Source of the DNA: an uncultured Collinsella sp.
Lineage (GTDB): Bacteria; Actinomycetota; Coriobacteriia; Coriobacteriales; Coriobacteriaceae
Assembly: GCA_934654605.1 (NCBI GenBank)
Contig: CAKUGH010000077.1
Span: 1-5,085, forward strand
Length of the DNA stretch: 5,085 nt
Direction: 5' to 3'
Below, in pieces: positions 1-5,085 of this stretch. A program made the position numbers and the translations under genes. Position 1 is the first letter of the stretch. Every line of letters begins with the position of its first letter. The notes under the pieces were generated by a model, which saw nothing but the letters and a program-made list of their open reading frames with translations, searched no databases and was not told the origin of the DNA.

Positions 1-2
1 TC

Positions 3-302
3 TTAGACGAGCTTGATCTTCTCGATGTCCTTGCGCGAGGACTCGCGATACAGCGAGAACTTGCGGCCGATAACCTGGACGACCTCGGCGTGGGAGCGCT
101 CGGCGAGCTCCTCGGCGGCCTCGCGGGCAGAAAGGCTGGAGCCATCGAGCACGGAGCACTTAACGAGCTCGTGCTTCTCCAGGTAGGCGACCGTCTGCTC
201 GACGGTGCCCTCGTTGACGTCGGACTTGCCGATGATGATGGCGGGGTTGAGATGATGGGCCATGCTGCGAAGCTGCTTGACCTGTGCTCCTGTCAGTGCC
301 AT
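3..302 (-). CDS. yhbY: YhbY family RNA-binding protein (CRM domain)
   Basis: This 99-residue protein is one CRM (CRS1-YhbY) domain, the usual full length for bacterial YhbY. Family members bind rRNA and associate with pre-50S particles during ribosome assembly in the cytoplasm. Visible family features, in order, are the N-terminal LTGAQVKQLRSMAHHLNP segment (residues 3-20), the loop after the first strand (IIGKSD, 22-27), the KHELVKCSVL strand (43-52) and the C-terminal VQVIGRKFSLYRES (75-88). The CRM loop is normally GxxG; here it reads GKSD, with Asp at the second glycine position. The ATG at 300-302 matches the family N-terminus, although its Shine-Dalgarno is weak (GCGAG about 6 bases upstream). 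The gene ends with TAA two bases from the window edge. It lies 181 bp after the methyltransferase; that gap holds no convincing ORF or terminator. In many Gram-positives yhbY sits beside nadD and rsfS, which would lie beyond the left edge. Family assignment is very secure. Confidence 0.93.
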   Translation of the reverse strand: MALTGAQVKQLRSMAHHLNPAIIIGKSDVNEGTVEQTVAYLEKHELVKCSVLDGSSLSAREAAEELAERSHAEVVQVIGRKFSLYRESSRKDIEKIKLV

Positions 303-483
303 GGGTTCTCGCTTTCTATGTATGGGGCGCCCCGCGATGGGGCCTTAATCTACGTGAGCTGTCCCACGATAGCGCAGGAACGGCGCGGTGTGGAGCGCGT
401 TTGCCCAGTTCAAAAAGAATGCGGATGCCGAGCGGGAGAACAGCGCGGGTTGCAGGCGGACGTGTACGGCGGCCGAAAGCGGT

Positions 484-1371
484 CTATGGACGGCTCGAAG
501 AGACCGGCTCCCATGCAATAAACGCCCAACGGACCTTGCGGACGTGGTCGAGCATGTAGCGCCCCTGCGGCATCCCTTTGGACCCCGGCTCGCCGGCATG
601 GGGGTTCTCAATCATATGTTGAGCGACGTAGTCGCGCAGACGGTCGATCTTGTCCTCGTTACCGTGCTCGAGCATACGGGAGAAGTCCGCCACGCCCGCT
701 TCAAGGCTATCGAAGGTATCGCGACGAGGTGATTCAAAGTACGTAACCTGCGGCAGGGCACCCATCTGAATGAGGATATTAAAGGCATATACAAAGCCAT
801 TACTGCAGGTAACCGAGGCACCGATGGCGTTCATCAGGTGCAGGTCATAGCGCGGGCTGGAGTTGGCAACCATCGTGACAGCACAACGCCGACGAGCCGT
901 TCGATCAAGCTTGGCAAGCGCGCCTTTTAGGTTGGTCGTGGTGACAGAGCGACTGGCAAAGGCAACATCTACCGCTTTCGCGACCGGTCCAACCAAATCC
1001 CAGTCATCATCCCAAGCAAGCTCAAGCGGTGTAATGCGATTCTCGAGTCCATAGTAATCAATGCCAGCATCAAGCGTGCCCAACATAGCAGGGGAAAAGT
1101 CAGCGGCAATCACAGGATGTCCAGCCTGAGCAAGCGGAATAGCAATCGACCCAGCCCCACACCCCATATCCAGTACGGATTCACCAGGTTTTAACGCCAA
1201 CAGCTTCATAAAGTCCCGGGCATACGGAGCAGTCTCATGCGGCCGAAAATGCCGAGCCCGCTTGTCCCACTCAAAAGAATCATCAGCCCGCCGCCGTCCA
1301 GCCTGCAGGCGCATCCATTCGCCATTCCAATCAGCAGAAAGAAGCTCAGAGCGAGCATCCCCATCAACCAC
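484..1371 (-). CDS. Class I SAM-dependent methyltransferase, substrate unknown
   Basis: This 295-residue protein has a Rossmann-type methyltransferase core. Motif I, the SAM-binding glycine loop, is VLDMGCGAG at residues 66-74. The acidic residue at the end of strand 2, expected to bind the SAM ribose, is D91 in VIAADFSPAML. A motif IV-like segment, DVAFASRSV, lies at 135-143. An N-terminal helical part (about 15-55, with the aromatic and basic segment FEWDKRARHFRPHE at 33-46) and a divergent C-terminal half (about 170-290) probably shape the substrate site. The family has many substrates and I see nothing that identifies this one. The start is GTG at 1369-1371, chosen because a perfect AGGAGG sits seven bases upstream; the first later Met (residue 20) would remove little of the core but has no such support. 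The stop is TAG. The N-terminal half uses many T-ending codons (GCT, ATT, GAT, CTT) where neighbouring genes prefer C or G endings. Transcription must pass a terminator hairpin just upstream, so attenuation is likely. Confidence 0.88.
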   Translation of the reverse strand: MVDGDARSELLSADWNGEWMRLQAGRRRADDSFEWDKRARHFRPHETAPYARDFMKLLALKPGESVLDMGCGAGSIAIPLAQAGHPVIAADFSPAMLGTLDAGIDYYGLENRITPLELAWDDDWDLVGPVAKAVDVAFASRSVTTTNLKGALAKLDRTARRRCAVTMVANSSPRYDLHLMNAIGASVTCSNGFVYAFNILIQMGALPQVTYFESPRRDTFDSLEAGVADFSRMLEHGNEDKIDRLRDYVAQHMIENPHAGEPGSKGMPQGRYMLDHVRKVRWAFIAWEPVSSSRP

Positions 1372-1374
1372 GGG

Positions 1375-1431
1375 CTAACCTCCTAGCAACAAAAAAGCGA
1401 CTCCTCCCAAAAGAAGAGCCGCAACCAGCAT
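1375..1431 (-). CDS. Possible 18-codon hydrophobic peptide overlapping the terminator
   Basis: ATG at 1431-1429 begins an 18-codon frame, MLVAALLLGGVAFLLLGG, ending in TAG at 1377-1375, three bases before the methyltransferase GTG. It follows the 13-codon frame in the same phase, separated only by its TGA and one codon. The product would be almost entirely Leu, Ala, Val and Gly, like a minimal membrane segment. Its last codons are the Shine-Dalgarno of the next gene. No good ribosome-binding site precedes it, and the T-rich terminator and GGAGG bases could produce this composition by chance. It is more likely incidental than real. Confidence 0.1.
   Translation of the reverse strand: MLVAALLLGGVAFLLLGG
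1379..1384 (-). promoter_or_regulatory. Shine-Dalgarno of the methyltransferase gene
   Basis: A perfect AGGAGG on the minus strand lies seven bases before the GTG at 1369-1371. It fixes the non-ATG start of the methyltransferase. Only six bases separate it from the T-run of the upstream terminator, so no promoter can fit between terminator and ribosome-binding site. Confidence 0.88.
1391..1422 (-). terminator. Intrinsic terminator in the methyltransferase leader (candidate attenuator)
   Basis: On the minus strand, GCGGCTCTTC (1422-1413) pairs with GAGGAGTCGC (1406-1397) as a 10-bp stem containing two G-U wobbles. The loop has six bases, and six consecutive T's follow directly (1396-1391). 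This is a textbook Rho-independent terminator. It lies six bases before the Shine-Dalgarno of the methyltransferase, so it cannot serve only to end the PFL-family gene: any transcript carrying the methyltransferase from an upstream promoter must pass it. That placement is typical of transcription attenuators and terminator-type riboswitches. The hairpin and T-run are seen directly; the regulatory role is inferred. Confidence 0.78.
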
Positions 1432-1504
1432 ATATCAGAAAGAACCGATCCAACGCCAAACCGCCGTATCAACCATGTGGTGCAGGAGCGAAGCAACTGC
1501 AACC
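1397..1504 (-). promoter_or_regulatory. Candidate attenuator leader with mutually exclusive hairpins
   Basis: Four segments on the minus strand can pair in alternative ways. Segment 1 is GGTTGCAG (1504-1497), segment 2 is CTGCACCA (1485-1478), segment 3 is TGGTTGCGG continuing into the terminator's left arm (1427-1413), and segment 4 is the terminator's right arm (1406-1397). Segment 2 can pair with segment 1 (7 bp, one bulged T) or with segment 3 (8 bp, one bulged T). Pairing 2:3 would consume the base of the terminator's left arm, and segment 3 otherwise pairs with 4 as the terminator. Segments 1 and 3 share the core GGTTGC, as expected for competing strands. I recognise no known riboswitch or T-box consensus and see no convincing promoter of its own. 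The pairings were drawn by hand and not scored for energy. Confidence 0.42.
1435..1476 (-). CDS. Possible 13-codon leader peptide with a Trp-Arg-Trp run
   Basis: An ATG at 1476-1474 opens a 13-codon frame, MVDTAVWRWIGSF, ending in TGA at 1437-1435, just before the terminator's left arm. Two Trp codons separated by one Arg codon recall leader peptides of tryptophan-controlled attenuators. There is no clear Shine-Dalgarno upstream. The frame is also open further upstream, so the true start could be elsewhere, for example at a TTG near 1518. In classic attenuators the control codons lie in segment 1, whereas here they lie between segments 2 and 3. Nothing in the methyltransferase itself points to tryptophan. 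This is recorded as a weak candidate only. Confidence 0.15.
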   Translation of the reverse strand: MVDTAVWRWIGSF

Positions 1505-1536
1505 GGGATAGAACCCAACTGAGGTCCCGTTGTGCG

Positions 1537-1670
1537 GGAGCCCCGGGGAGGGCAAATATATAAGGTCGATCGCGAGTTCCGCACGAGCCGGAGAGCACTT
1601 AATGTGCTCTCCGTGCGAGTCAGGACTGTCCGAGCAGGCGACCTTATATATTTGCCCTCCCCGGGGCTCC
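1537..1670. repeat. 134-bp palindromic element: perfect 32-bp inverted repeat with a nested hairpin
   Basis: The arms 1537-1568 and 1639-1670 are perfect reverse complements over 32 bases. Each arm contains an eight-base palindrome (CCCCGGGG) and an AT-rich patch (AAATATATAA). The 70-base centre holds a second, nearly concentric hairpin: a 9-bp stem (1590-1598 with 1604-1612) around a TTAAT loop, then a one-sided five-base bulge, then a further 5-bp stem (1580-1584 with 1613-1617). It starts 16 bases after the stop of the PFL-family gene. Neither strand has a T-run after the outer arm, so it is not a standard intrinsic terminator. I see no flanking target-site duplication. It could be a small non-autonomous (MITE-like) element, an RNase III processing or mRNA-stability structure, or a structured leader RNA. 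The symmetry is certain; the identity is open. Confidence 0.9.
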
Positions 1671-1686
1671 TCGCCCGAACCCTCAG

Positions 1687-3051
1687 CTAGTTCTTCAGCG
1701 AGTTCAGCGGTGCCGGGAAGCGTCCACCACGGTGGGCAAGCACGGTGCCGGCGTTGGGGTTCACCGGCATGATGGGCGCACGGCCGAACAGGCCGCCGTA
1801 CTCGACGCAGTCGCCCACGCCCTTGCCAATGGCGGGAATCACGCGGACGGCCGTGGTCTTGTTGTTGATGACGCCGATGGCCATCTCGTCGGCGATGATG
1901 CCGGCGATGGTCTCGACCGGGGTGTCGCCGGGGATGGCGATCATGTCAAGGCCAACGGAGCATACGCAGGTCATGGCCTCGAGCTTCTCGAGCGAAAGCG
2001 CGCCGGCCTCGACGGCGGCGATCATGCCGGCGTCCTCGGACACGGGGATAAAGGCGCCCGAGAGGCCGCCCACGCTGGAGCTGGCCATAACGCCGCCCTT
2101 CTTGACGGCGTCGTTGAGCATGGCGAGTGCGCAGGTCGTGCCCGGGCCACCGCAGGTGCCCACGCCGATGATCTCGAGGATGCGGGCAACGGAGTCGCCG
2201 ATGGCAGGCGTAGGCGCCAGCGACAGGTCGACGATGCCCTTCTCGACACCCAGGCGATGGGCGGCCTCGCGGCTCATGAGCTCACCGGCACGGGTGATCT
2301 TAAAGGCGGTCTGCTTGATCTTCTCGGCGACCTCCATCATCGAGGCGGAGTCGGGGAGCGTCTCCAGGGCAGCAGCCATAACGCCGGGGCCCGAGACACC
2401 AACGTTGATGACGGCGTCGGCCTCGCCGCCGCCGTGGACGGCGCCCGCCATAAACGGGGAGTCCTCGACCATGTTGGCAAAGCAGACAAACTTGGAAGCG
2501 CCAACGGAATCCTGGTCGGCCGTGAGCTTGGCGGCGTCGATGATGGTCTGCGCGGCCATGAGTACGGCGTCCATGTTGATGCCGGCGCGCAGGCTGGCGA
2601 CGTTGACGCTGGAGCAGACGCGGCTCGTGGTGGCGAGCGCCTGCGGAATGGACTGGATAACGCGGCGGTCGGCGTCGCCGATGCCCTTCTGGACGAGCGC
2701 GGAGAAGCCGCCCAGGTAGTCGATGCCGAGGGTCTCGGCCGCACGGTCGAGGGCATGCGCGATGGGGGTGAGGTCCTCGTCCTTGCAACAAGCGGCAATC
2801 TGCGCCACCGGGGTGACGGAAACGCGCTTGTTGACGATGGGGATACCGTACTCGCGCTCGAGGTTCTCGGCGGTTTCGACCAGGTGCTCAGCCGTGTGCG
2901 TCACGTGGTCGTAGATCTTCGTGCACATGCGGTCGAGGTTCTCGTCACCGCAACCCATGAGCGAAACACCCATGGTGATGGTCCTGATGTCGAGGTTCTG
3001 CTCCTCAACCATGCCGCGGGTTTCCGCGATTTCTGCAGGCGTGATCGCCAT
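1687..3051 (-). CDS. PFL family protein (DUF711 / UPF0210)
   Basis: This 454-residue protein belongs to the DUF711/UPF0210 family, often labelled 'PFL family' for a distant fold similarity to pyruvate formate-lyase. No reaction is established. Family marks are the N-terminus [12 protein letters not shown] with [13 protein letters not shown] (19-31), the Gly-rich [18 protein letters not shown] (206-223), [20 protein letters not shown] (298-317), [19 protein letters not shown] (324-342), [15 protein letters not shown] (364-378), [14 protein letters not shown] (393-406), [12 protein letters not shown] (419-430) and the C-terminal [16 protein letters not shown] see no glycyl-radical signature of true PFL enzymes. 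The ATG at 3049-3051 was chosen over one 19 codons upstream because AGGAG lies seven bases before it, the family N-terminus begins there, and the length then matches the usual 450-454 residues. The family is often preceded by a small ACT-domain gene; here the upstream neighbour is instead a MetH-type synthase, 108 bp away. The protein is cytoplasmic, with no signal peptide or membrane segment seen. Confidence 0.93.
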   Translation of the reverse strand: MAITPAEIAETRGMVEEQNLDIRTITMGVSLMGCGDENLDRMCTKIYDHVTHTAEHLVETAENLEREYGIPIVNKRVSVTPVAQIAACCKDEDLTPIAHALDRAAETLGIDYLGGFSALVQKGIGDADRRVIQSIPQALATTSRVCSSVNVASLRAGINMDAVLMAAQTIIDAAKLTADQDSVGASKFVCFANMVEDSPFMAGAVHGGGEADAVINVGVSGPGVMAAALETLPDSASMMEVAEKIKQTAFKITRAGELMSREAAHRLGVEKGIVDLSLAPTPAIGDSVARILEIIGVGTCGGPGTTCALAMLNDAVKKGGVMASSSVGGLSGAFIPVSEDAGMIAAVEAGALSLEKLEAMTCVCSVGLDMIAIPGDTPVETIAGIIADEMAIGVINNKTTAVRVIPAIGKGVGDCVEYGGLFGRAPIMPVNPNAGTVLAHRGGRFPAPLNSLKN

Positions 3052-3058
3052 CCTTGCG

Positions 3059-3063
3059 CTCCT
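3059..3063 (-). promoter_or_regulatory. Shine-Dalgarno that sets the PFL-family start
   Basis: AGGAG on the minus strand ends seven bases before the ATG at 3049-3051. The longer alternative start at 3106-3108 would place this site inside the coding region and lies within a hairpin arm, so the shorter form is preferred. Confidence 0.82.
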
Positions 3064-3091
3064 ATCTGCCAAAACGAGCATAGTCCCCTTT

Positions 3092-3097
3092 ATTCTA
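3092..3097 (-). promoter_or_regulatory. Possible -10 box for the PFL-family gene
   Basis: TAGAAT on the minus strand matches five of six bases of the TATAAT consensus and would give a 5' leader of about 35 bases before the ATG at 3051. No recognisable -35 hexamer lies 16-18 bases upstream, because that space is occupied by the GC-rich hairpin. The call is weak; the gene may instead be transcribed from the metH promoter. Confidence 0.22.
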
Positions 3098-3134
3098 ACG
3101 TGCCGCACGCGCCAAGTGGCACATGCGGCACGTT
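3097..3134 (-). terminator. Hairpin between metH and the PFL-family gene (weak terminator or operator)
   Basis: AACGTGCCGCA (3097-3107) and TGCGGCACGTT (3124-3134) form a perfect 11-bp inverted repeat, with a smaller GCCA/TGGC pairing inside. It lies 25 bases after the methionine synthase stop, where a terminator is expected. On the minus strand the stem is followed by AGAATAAAGG and not a T-run, so intrinsic termination would be inefficient. On the plus strand four T's complete the stem, but no gene reads toward it. It may attenuate or process a metH-PFL transcript, or serve as a palindromic protein-binding site next to the possible -10 box. Confidence 0.4.
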
Positions 3135-3159
3135 TTGGTGTGGGGTTGTTTCCGTTGTG

Positions 3160-5085
3160 TTACCGGCCAAAGACCTCTTCGGCGATGCGCGCGCTCTCGG
3201 CGGCGTCCTTGGCGTAGTAGTCCGCGCCGATTTGCTTGGCGTATTCGGGGGTGAGCACGGCGCCGCCCACGATGATCTTGACGCCCGGGACCTCGGCATG
3301 GAGCAGCTTGATGGTCTCCTCCATGGCAACGACCGTGGTGGTCATAAGCGCCGAGAGGCCGACGAGTTTGATATCGCGCTCTTTTACGGTCTTGAGCACC
3401 TCCTGCGGATCGACATCGCGGCCCAGGTCAAAGACGGTGTAGCCGTAGTTATCGAGCAGCATCTTGACGATGTTCTTGCCAATGTCGTGGATGTCGCCCT
3501 TGACGGTGGCCACGCAGATCTTGCCCTTGTCGGCGATCTCGCCGGCGGGCATCAGGCGCTTGATGGTGTCGAAGCCCACGCGTGCGGCTTCGGCCGAGGC
3601 CATAAGCTGTGGCAGGAAGAACTTGCCCTGGTCAAAGAGGACGCCCACCTCATCGAGGGCGGGGATAAAGTGGTTGTTGATGAGGTCCATGGCGTCGTGG
3701 TCAGCCAGCAGGCGCTCGGTCTCGGCCGCGATCTCGCCCTTGCGGCCCGAGACGACCATGTGGCGGATGGGGTCGTCATCGGCGCTTGCGGTGGTGCTTG
3801 CGGCAGGTGCGGTATCGCTCGATGCTGATTGAGCGGCCGCCGGGTTGGCGGCAACCTTGTACGGGTCGGTCCAGCCGGCGTATCGCTCGATGTATCCGGT
3901 CGAGCCCTCGTCCTCGACGCTCAGCACGCGATAGCTGTAGACGGTGTCCATAAAGCGCTTGGAACCCGGGTTCATGATGGGGGCGTCCAGGCCCGCGCCG
4001 AAGGCGGCGGCCAAAAAGACCGAGCCCAGCAGCGGGCGGGCAGGCAGGCCAAAGCTGATGTTCGACACGCCGAGTGCGCACTTGACGCCCAGGCGCTCCT
4101 TGCACATCGACATGGCGCGCAGAATCTGCTCGGCCTGGCGCTGGTTGGTCGAGGCGGTCATGACCAGGCAGTCGATGAGGATGCGGTCCGGGCCGATGCC
4201 GTAGCGGGCGGCTTCGGCCACGATGCGCTCGGCGATGGCAAAGCGGGCCTCGGCGGTATCGGGGATGCCGCCCTCGTCGAGCGTGAGGCCGACGACGTTG
4301 GTGCCGTAGTGGGCGACCAGCGGGAAGATCTCGTCCATGATCTGCCGCTTGCCGTTAACCGAGTTGATGATGGGCTTGCCGGCGTAGCGGCGCACGGCGG
4401 CCTCGACGGCGGCGGGGTCGGTGGAGTCGATCTGTAGCGGCAGGAGGGTGGAGCCCTGGAGCTGCTCGGTTGCCTGCTGGATGATCTTGACCTCGTCGAT
4501 CTCGGGCAGGCCCACGTTGACGTCCAGAATGTCGGCGCCCTGTTCCTGCTGGCTGATGCCCTGGCTCACAACGTAATCCAGGTCGCCGTCGCGCAGGGCC
4601 TGCTGCAGACGCTTTTTGCCGGTGGGGTTGATACGCTCACCGATGACGGCGATCTTGTGGCCATCGCAGGGAAGGTTCACCACGGTCTGGGCGCTCGTGA
4701 CTGACATACTGGGCTTGCGGTGACGCGGGCTGGGTGTGTGGTTGTCGATGAGGGTGCGAAGCGCCGCCATGTGCGTGGGCGTGGTGCCGCAGCATCCGCC
4801 GACGACGCTCACGCCGTCCTTGATCATGCCGGCGACGGCCTCGGCGTACTCGGGTGCCTGGATGTCAAAGACCGTGTTGCCGTCATCGTCCACGCGGGGT
4901 AGCCCCGCGTTGGCCTGCACCATGACGGGCTTGTCGGTGACGGTGAGCATGCGCGCGGCGAGTCCGCGGAGCTCGGCCGGGCCCTGGCTGCAGTTGATGC
5001 CCAGGACATCGGCGCCGATGGCGTCGAGGGTGATGGCGGCGACCTCGGGGCTTGTGCCCAAGAAGGTGCGGCCGTCTTCCTCAAA
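3160..5085 (-). CDS. metH: Cobalamin-dependent methionine synthase, 5' end outside the window, no activation domain
   Basis: The visible 641 residues are the C-terminal part of a B12-dependent methionine synthase, which moves a methyl group from methyltetrahydrofolate through cobalamin to homocysteine. Domains in visible numbering: the end of the homocysteine/zinc barrel (1 to about 115), with Zn-ligand cysteines C32 (GINCSQGP) and C98-C99 (GGCCGTTP); the folate-binding barrel (about 144-400), with GERINPTG, GADILDVNVGLPEIDE, LQIDSTDP and INSVNG; an Ala/Ser/Thr-rich linker (about 412-438); the four-helix cap (about 440-512); and the B12 Rossmann domain (about 520-641), with axial-ligand motif DIHDIG (H533), SALMTTT and VGGAVL. 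The protein stops at ...EEVFGR, right after the B12 domain, so the AdoMet-dependent reactivation domain of E. coli-type MetH is absent. The reading frame continues through the right edge; by comparison with known MetH zinc-site spacing, roughly 170-180 N-terminal residues lie outside. A TTG at 5059-5061 is internal, not the start. Substrate assignment could in principle shift to another methyl acceptor, but all three modules match methionine synthase. Confidence 0.93.
   Translation of the reverse strand, partial: FEEDGRTFLGTSPEVAAITLDAIGADVLGINCSQGPAELRGLAARMLTVTDKPVMVQANAGLPRVDDDGNTVFDIQAPEYAEAVAGMIKDGVSVVGGCCGTTPTHMAALRTLIDNHTPSPRHRKPSMSVTSAQTVVNLPCDGHKIAVIGERINPTGKKRLQQALRDGDLDYVVSQGISQQEQGADILDVNVGLPEIDEVKIIQQATEQLQGSTLLPLQIDSTDPAAVEAAVRRYAGKPIINSVNGKRQIMDEIFPLVAHYGTNVVGLTLDEGGIPDTAEARFAIAERIVAEAARYGIGPDRILIDCLVMTASTNQRQAEQILRAMSMCKERLGVKCALGVSNISFGLPARPLLGSVFLAAAFGAGLDAPIMNPGSKRFMDTVYSYRVLSVEDEGSTGYIERYAGWTDPYKVAANPAAAQSASSDTAPAASTTASADDDPIRHMVVSGRKGEIAAETERLLADHDAMDLINNHFIPALDEVGVLFDQGKFFLPQLMASAEAARVGFDTIKRLMPAGEIADKGKICVATVKGDIHDIGKNIVKMLLDNYGYTVFDLGRDVDPQEVLKTVKERDIKLVGLSALMTTTVVAMEETIKLLHAEVPGVKIIVGGAVLTPEYAKQIGADYYAKDAAESARIAEEVFGR

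Noticed and set aside
329..343. GCCCC/GGGGC hairpin (5-bp stem, 5-base loop) in the yhbY 5' region, next to a GGGGCGCCCC palindrome
   Set aside because: The stem is short, has no T-run on either strand, and is easily expected by chance in GC-rich DNA.
90..732. Overlapping frames on both strands across the yhbY upstream gap and the 3' end of the methyltransferase
   Set aside because: They overlap confidently assigned genes in other frames and show no family motif; the 303-483 gap itself holds no supportable gene.
1383..1598. Minus-strand 71-codon frame from the palindrome into the methyltransferase leader
   Set aside because: It starts inside the palindrome, has no ribosome-binding site, runs through the terminator T-run, and matches no known family.
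1537..1670. Reading the palindrome as a CRISPR repeat unit or transposase-bearing insertion sequence
   Set aside because: There is only one pair of inverted arms, no repeated spacer pattern, and no transposase coding capacity in the 70-base centre.
3052..3108. 19-codon N-terminal extension of the PFL-family protein
   Set aside because: It covers the Shine-Dalgarno and part of a hairpin, does not match the family N-terminus, and makes the protein longer than usual.
1732..3828. Very long plus-strand open frame of 698 codons crossing the PFL-family gene, the gap and the end of metH
   Set aside because: It is antisense to two well-recognised genes, its product is low-complexity (Gly, Asp, His, Ala, Val, Arg), and it reflects high-GC codon bias on the opposite strand.
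3829..4437. Plus-strand 202-codon frame opposite metH
   Set aside because: Same antisense composition effect; it lies wholly within the conserved folate-binding domain of metH and shows no recognisable motif.

Overview
The window is a high-GC, tightly packed stretch in which all four genes lie on the minus strand. Protein content and base composition suggest an anaerobic, gut-type high-GC Gram-positive bacterium. Coriobacteriia, and perhaps Collinsella, is my best guess from overall style, but no rRNA or other marker is present to prove it.

In transcription order (right to left): (1) the 3' part, about 641 codons, of a cobalamin-dependent methionine synthase (MetH type) that runs off the right edge and ends at the B12 domain without an AdoMet activation domain; (2) a 108-bp gap with an 11-bp-stem hairpin and a possible -10 box; (3) a complete DUF711/UPF0210 ('PFL family') gene of unknown function; (4) a 315-bp gap holding a 134-bp palindrome with perfect 32-bp arms, then a leader with a strong intrinsic terminator just upstream of the next gene's Shine-Dalgarno; (5) a class I SAM-dependent methyltransferase starting at GTG; (6) a 181-bp gap with no gene; (7) yhbY, a ribosome-assembly RNA-binding protein of the CRM/CRS1-YhbY family.

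MetH makes methionine, the precursor of SAM, and the third gene uses SAM. This is a loose metabolic link and not evidence of one pathway. The unusual part is the 1372-1686 intergenic region. Its palindrome resembles a small non-coding element or a processing/termination structure. The segment after it can be drawn as a 1:2 / 2:3 / 3:4 attenuator controlling the methyltransferase, and it includes a possible 13-codon leader peptide with a Trp-Arg-Trp run. The methyltransferase also uses more T-ending codons than its neighbours, so palindrome, leader and gene may have a different history from the flanking housekeeping genes.
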